Shown here: positions 59,940 to 64,000 of the stretch, in pieces
Position numbering within the stretch: the stretch's first letter is position 1
Layout of the letters: each line of letters starts with the position of its first letter
Translations under genes and position numbers: made by a program
The notes under the pieces: generated by a model
What the model was told of the DNA's origin: nothing
Database searches by the model: none
What the model saw: only the letters and a program-made list of their open reading frames with translations
Source of the DNA: Laedolimicola sp934402125
GTDB lineage: Bacteria; Bacillota; Clostridia; Lachnospirales; Lachnospiraceae
Reading direction: 5' to 3'
NCBI RefSeq assembly: GCF_052065835.1
Contig: NZ_JBQHTG010000001.1
Coordinates: 682,001 to 746,000 of the forward strand
Length of the DNA: 64,000 nt

Positions 59940-62900
59940 TTACTTCATACGACGTATATTTTCAATACGTTTCTCCACAACTTTTACATTTCCTTTCCCA
60001 AAGCTTTTTTCCAGCTTTTCCATCAGATCCGGTCCCGCATTTACGCTTTTTCCGGCCGGAAGACGCTTCACACGCTTCTCTGCCGCCGCGTAAAGCACCA
60101 CCGGATCCTTCCCGTCGCTGTCCGCCAGCAGAGAGAGAAGCTCCGGCTCCCGCTCCAGACACGCCGCCTGATCGGGAAACTGAATCCACAGCTCCTTTTT
60201 TCCTGCGTCAAAGGGGATAATCCGGTCGCAGATCAGCTTGGCCGCCCGGTCGTCCCCGGCGTCCACGTGACCGCTCAGAAAGATTTTCGCATCCTCCTGA
60301 AGTGCCTCCGCGCTTCGCTCATACACGTTGGGGAATACCACAACCTCCACCGTTCCCAGCAGATCCTCCAGCTGCAGGAAGGCCATAACCTTATTATTCT
60401 TCGTATATTTGATGGTTTTTCCGGTAATCATACCGCCGATGACCACGGACTCCCCGTCATGCAGCTTCGTCTCGCCCGTCTCCTCGTCCAGCGCAAAATC
60501 CGTGGTCACCGCCGTGATATTTTTCTTCCAGCGATCCATGTATTTTTCCAGGGGATGGCCGCTGACATAGACGCCCAGCACCTCTTTTTCAAAGAAGAGC
60601 TTCTGCTCCTTGTCGTACTCGTCCACATCGGGAAGCTTGGCCTGGAAGCTTGCCTTTTCTTCCTCGCCCACCAGATCAAACAGGGAGAGCTGTCCGGCCA
60701 TCATCGTCTTCTGGCTCTGGGTTACCCCGTCCATGATCCCGGCGTAGGCCAACATAAACTGCTGCCGGTTGCCGCCCAGGCTGTCCAGGGCGCCCGCCTT
60801 GATGAGATTTTCCACCACCCGCTTGTTGACGTCCTTGCCGCCCAGCCGCTCGATAAAATCCGTCAGGCTCTTGAAGCGTCCGCCCAGCCTTCTCTCCTCG
60901 ATGATCGCCTCCACCACCGGACGTCCAATGCTCTTGATAGCGCAGAGCGCAAATCGGATGGAACCGTCGGCTACGGAAAACCGGGCCTCGCCCTCGTTGA
61001 TATCCGGCGGCAGTATATCGATTCCCATCTGCCGGCAGGTCAGGATATACTCGGATACCTTTCCGGAATTGTCGATGACGGAAGTCATCAGCGCCGCCAT
61101 GAATTCTACCGGATAATAATATTTCAGCCAGGCTGTCTGATAAGCCACCACCGCGTAAGCCGCCGCGTGGGATTTGTTGAAGGCATACTTGGCGAAATCT
61201 ATCATTTCATCGTAAATCTTCTGGGCCGTCTGCTCGGGAATGCCGTTTGCGATACAGCCGGGCACGCCCTCCTCCGGGTTTCCGAAGACGAAATTCTGAC
61301 GCTCCTTCTCCATCACCGCCGCCTTTTTCTTGGACATGGCGCGGCGCACCAGATCACTTCGTCCCAGGGTATAGCCGGCCAGCTTCTGCACGATCTGCAT
61401 AACCTGCTCCTGATAAACGATACAGCCATAGGTGGGCTTTAAGATCTCCTCCAGCTGGGGACAGTCATAAGTAATGCTCTCCGGGTGATCCTTTCCCCGG
61501 ATATACTGGGGAATAAAGTCCATGGGGCCCGGACGGTACAGGGAAATGCCCGCAATCACGTCCTCCATGCTCCTGGGTCGGAGCTCCTTCATAAAGCCCT
61601 TCATGCCGCTGCTTTCCAGCTGGAACACGCCGTCGGTTTTTCCGGTTCCTAAGGAAGCATATACCGCCGGATCGTCATAATCGATATGGTCTATATCAAT
61701 GGTCTGTCCGGTCCGCTCCGAAGCCATACGGGCCGCGTCCTGGATTACCGTCAGGGTACGCAGTCCCAGGAAATCCATTTTCAGCAGTCCCAGCTCCTCC
61801 AGGGTCGTCATGACAAACTGTGTCGTGATGGAGCCGTCGGAGGCTCTGGACAGCGGCACATACTCGTCTACCGCCTTCTGGCTGATCACCACGCCCGCCG
61901 CATGCATGGAGGTGTGTCTGGGAAGTCCCTCCAGGCGCATGGACATATCGATCAGCTCCTGCACCTGCGGATCATTTTCATAGCTTTTCCGGAGCTCCGG
62001 ATTCATTTTCAGGGCCTTTTCCAGGGTAATATTCAGCTCCTGGGGTACCATTTTCGCAATAGAATCCACAAAGTTATAGGGCAAGTCCATCACCCGGCCC
62101 ACGTCCCGGATTACGCCCCGGGCCGCCAGGGTACCGAAGGTTACGATCTGTACCACCCGGTCCTTGCCGTATTTCCGCACCACATAATCGATCACCTCCT
62201 GCCGCCGTTCATAGCAGAAGTCAATATCGATATCCGGCATAGACACACGCTCCGGGTTCAGGAAGCGCTCAAACAGCAGCTGATAGCGCATGGGATCGAT
62301 ATTGGTGATCCCCATAGTATAGGAAACAATGCTTCCGGCCGCGGATCCACGTCCCGGTCCCACTGCGATTCCATGCTCCCTGGCATAATGGATAAAGTCC
62401 CAGACAATCAGGAAATAATCCACGTAGCCCATATTTTTGATCACGCCCAGCTCATAGGTCAGACGATCCCGCATGGTACCGTCATCGTCCGGGTAGCGCT
62501 CTGCCAGTCCGTCAAAGCAGAGCTTATTCAGATATTCCCAGGAGGTATAGCCCTCCGGCACATCGTATTTGGGGAGCTTGGTAACGCCGAATTCAATCTC
62601 CACATTACAGCGCTCCGCGATTTTCCCTGTATTTTCCAACGCCTCTTTCGCATACGGAAAAAGCGCTTCCATTTCCTCCGGGGATTTCACATAATACTGA
62701 CCGCCCTCGTAGCGCATCCGGTCCTCATCCGCCAGCTTCTTGCCGGTCTGGATACAGAGCAGGATATCATGGGGCTTCACATCCTGCGCATAGGTATAAT
62801 GACAGTCATTGGTGGCTACCAGGGGGATCTGAAGCTCCTGACTCATACGCAGCAGCGCCTGATTCACGGTCTTCTGTTCCGGAATGCCGTGATCCTGCAA

Positions 62901-63422
62901 CTCCAGGAAATAATTTCCTTTTCCAAAGACTGCTTCATATTTTAAAGCAGATTTTTTCGCTTCCTCATAAAGTCCCTTCTGGATATACCGGGGCACCTCG
63001 CCCGCCAGGCAGGCGGACAGGGCGATGATTCCCTCATGAAACTCCTGCAGGACCTCCATATCCACACGGGGCTTGTAGTAAAAGCCCTCCACATAACCGC
63101 AGGATACGATTTTCATCAGATTGGCGTAGCCCTGGTTGTTCTCCGCCAGCAGCACCAGATGATAATACCGGTCGTCCCCTCCGGTGGTCTCCTTGTCAAA
63201 GCGGGAATTTGGAGCCACATAGACCTCGCAGCCTAAGATCGGCTTAATCCCCTCCGCCCGGGCCGCCCGGTAGAAATCAATGACGCCGAACATGGCTCCA
63301 TGATCCGTAATGGCCGCCGCCGTCATGCCCAGATTTTTCACCTGGGCCACATATTCTTTTATCTTATTGGACCCGTCCAGAAGGCTGTATTCTGTATGGG
63401 TGTGTAAATGTACAAATGACAT
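59940..63422 (-). CDS. dnaE: DNA polymerase III alpha subunit
   Basis: 1160 residues, the normal length for DnaE. PHP domain (about 1-220; HLHTHTEYSLLDG with histidine motif), polymerase core with GPGRGSAAGSIVSY and the catalytic SMPDIDIDFCYERR near 405, helix-hairpin-helix region near 800-880, OB-fold near 960-1060 and a short tail. It replicates the chromosome with the PolC-type polymerase in Firmicutes. The coaBC-like gene is 9 bases upstream on the same strand. Confidence 0.96.
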   Translation of the reverse strand: MSFVHLHTHTEYSLLDGSNKIKEYVAQVKNLGMTAAAITDHGAMFGVIDFYRAARAEGIKPILGCEVYVAPNSRFDKETTGGDDRYYHLVLLAENNQGYANLMKIVSCGYVEGFYYKPRVDMEVLQEFHEGIIALSACLAGEVPRYIQKGLYEEAKKSALKYEAVFGKGNYFLELQDHGIPEQKTVNQALLRMSQELQIPLVATNDCHYTYAQDVKPHDILLCIQTGKKLADEDRMRYEGGQYYVKSPEEMEALFPYAKEALENTGKIAERCNVEIEFGVTKLPKYDVPEGYTSWEYLNKLCFDGLAERYPDDDGTMRDRLTYELGVIKNMGYVDYFLIVWDFIHYAREHGIAVGPGRGSAAGSIVSYTMGITNIDPMRYQLLFERFLNPERVSMPDIDIDFCYERRQEVIDYVVRKYGKDRVVQIVTFGTLAARGVIRDVGRVMDLPYNFVDSIAKMVPQELNITLEKALKMNPELRKSYENDPQVQELIDMSMRLEGLPRHTSMHAAGVVISQKAVDEYVPLSRASDGSITTQFVMTTLEELGLLKMDFLGLRTLTVIQDAARMASERTGQTIDIDHIDYDDPAVYASLGTGKTDGVFQLESSGMKGFMKELRPRSMEDVIAGISLYRPGPMDFIPQYIRGKDHPESITYDCPQLEEILKPTYGCIVYQEQVMQIVQKLAGYTLGRSDLVRRAMSKKKAAVMEKERQNFVFGNPEEGVPGCIANGIPEQTAQKIYDEMIDFAKYAFNKSHAAAYAVVAYQTAWLKYYYPVEFMAALMTSVIDNSGKVSEYILTCRQMGIDILPPDINEGEARFSVADGSIRFALCAIKSIGRPVVEAIIEERRLGGRFKSLTDFIERLGGKDVNKRVVENLIKAGALDSLGGNRQQFMLAYAGIMDGVTQSQKTMMAGQLSLFDLVGEEEKASFQAKLPDVDEYDKEQKLFFEKEVLGVYVSGHPLEKYMDRWKKNITAVTTDFALDEETGETKLHDGESVVIGGMITGKTIKYTKNNKVMAFLQLEDLLGTVEVVVFPNVYERSAEALQEDAKIFLSGHVDAGDDRAAKLICDRIIPFDAGKKELWIQFPDQAACLEREPELLSLLADSDGKDPVVLYAAAEKRVKRLPAGKSVNAGPDLMEKLEKSFGKGNVKVVEKRIENIRRMK

Positions 63423-63431
63423 GAAGTCTCC

Positions 63432-64000
63432 TTATCCCAGTTTTTTACAGATCTCGTTCAAAATCTCATGGGCCGTCTCTTCTTTGGAAAGCAGCGGAAG
63501 CTCCCGTTCCCCTTCCCGGCTCAGCACCGTCACGCAGTTGGTGTCGGTTCCGAAGCCCGCGCCCGTCTTCCGGAGGCTGTTGGCGCAGATCAGATCGCAG
63601 TGTTTGCTCTCCAGCTTTTTCTTCGCGTTGGCCAGCAGATCCTCTGTCTCCATGGCGAAGCCGCAGAGCACCTGGCCTTCCCTTTTGTGCTCGCCCAGAT
63701 ATTTTAAGATATCCCGGGTTCTGGTAAGCTCGATGGAAAGTCCGCCCTCGGCCTTCTTTATCTTATGGTCTGCGGTGGTCGCCGGCGTATAATCCGCCAC
63801 TGCAGCGGCTTTGATAATCACATCAGACTCCTCCGCACGCTCTTTCACAGCCTCGAACATATCCTGCGCTGAGGTTACACGCACCACATTCACCAGCAGT
63901 GGCGCTTCCGCCTCCGTGTGGGCTGCCACCAGCGTCACCTCCGCGCCCCGGAGCATGGCTGCGTGGGCCAGGGCAAAGCCCATTTTCCCGGTAGAATGAT
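63432..64000 (-). CDS. coaBC: Phosphopantothenoylcysteine decarboxylase/synthetase (CoaBC), partial
   Basis: Partial gene, start beyond the right edge. The visible part is the C-terminal CoaB ligase domain, beginning HSTGKMGFALAHAA and followed by the conserved Asp/Ala region DVIIKAAAVADYTPATTADHKIKK and CGFAMETED. CoaB joins cysteine to 4'-phosphopantothenate in CoA synthesis. It ends nine bases before dnaE. Confidence 0.92.
   Translation of the reverse strand, partial: HSTGKMGFALAHAAMLRGAEVTLVAAHTEAEAPLLVNVVRVTSAQDMFEAVKERAEESDVIIKAAAVADYTPATTADHKIKKAEGGLSIELTRTRDILKYLGEHKREGQVLCGFAMETEDLLANAKKKLESKHCDLICANSLRKTGAGFGTDTNCVTVLSREGERELPLLSKEETAHEILNEICKKLG

Noticed and set aside
59934..61442. 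502-codon plus-strand frame opposite dnaE
   Set aside because: It is antisense to dnaE, His/Leu/Gln-rich as is usual for such shadows, and has no domain.

Overview
The window looks like the chromosome of a low-to-mid-GC Firmicute of the Lachnospiraceae type (Blautia, Roseburia and Mediterraneibacter relatives). The evidence is clostridial gene order (NfeD, SPFH, argF, birA, lgt, dusB, greA, lysS), a YtaF-like protein, a SleB-type wall hydrolase, an N-acetylated amino-sugar PTS locus and strong Shine-Dalgarno sequences. There are no rRNA genes, recognisable tRNA genes or CRISPR arrays.

Layout. 0-3.4 kb: end of a Ca2+-type P-ATPase, a YtaF/MntP-like protein, two small membrane proteins and class II fructose-bisphosphate aldolase. 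3.6-5.0 kb: a PurF-like protein that lacks the glutaminase cysteine. 5.2-13.6 kb: an amino-sugar (probably GalNAc/galactosamine) locus. It has mannose-family PTS IIB-IIC-IID, an AraC regulator, YajC, IIA, an AgaS-like isomerase, NagA and a KbaZ/GatZ-type protein. Paired direct repeats with the same geometry lie in front of the IIB and nagA promoters. 13.7-17.7 kb: a lipoprotein, a C39-type peptidase and an ABC-class ATPase.

17.7-47.8 kb is a mosaic, more AT-rich accessory island. It carries remnants of a ParE toxin, Fic protein, VirB4 ATPase, serine recombinase, S24 repressor and GAF protein, an OmpR-type two-component system with a lipoprotein, and a pilus locus. The pilus locus has a 4614-residue multi-CnaB/SpaA adhesin, a small coiled-coil protein, a SipA-like signal peptidase without its Ser/Lys dyad, an FctA/Spy0128-type pilin and two class B sortases. 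Upstream is a LytS-type kinase with a wHTH response regulator, present as one intact copy, one decayed copy and one short scar. A conserved TTAAC-N6-TTAAC operator/promoter follows both larger copies. In the decayed copy it sits directly in front of the adhesin, so the intact regulator may control the pilus.

The island seems to end inside lysS. Its LysRS core has host-like composition, but the 3' part encodes an AT-rich EMAP/Trbp111-type tRNA-binding extension. 49.3-64 kb is ordinary core genome: greA, dusB, lgt, birA, argF, SPFH/NfeD, SleB-family hydrolase, LytTR regulator, SpoU methylase, pfkA, dnaE and the end of coaBC.
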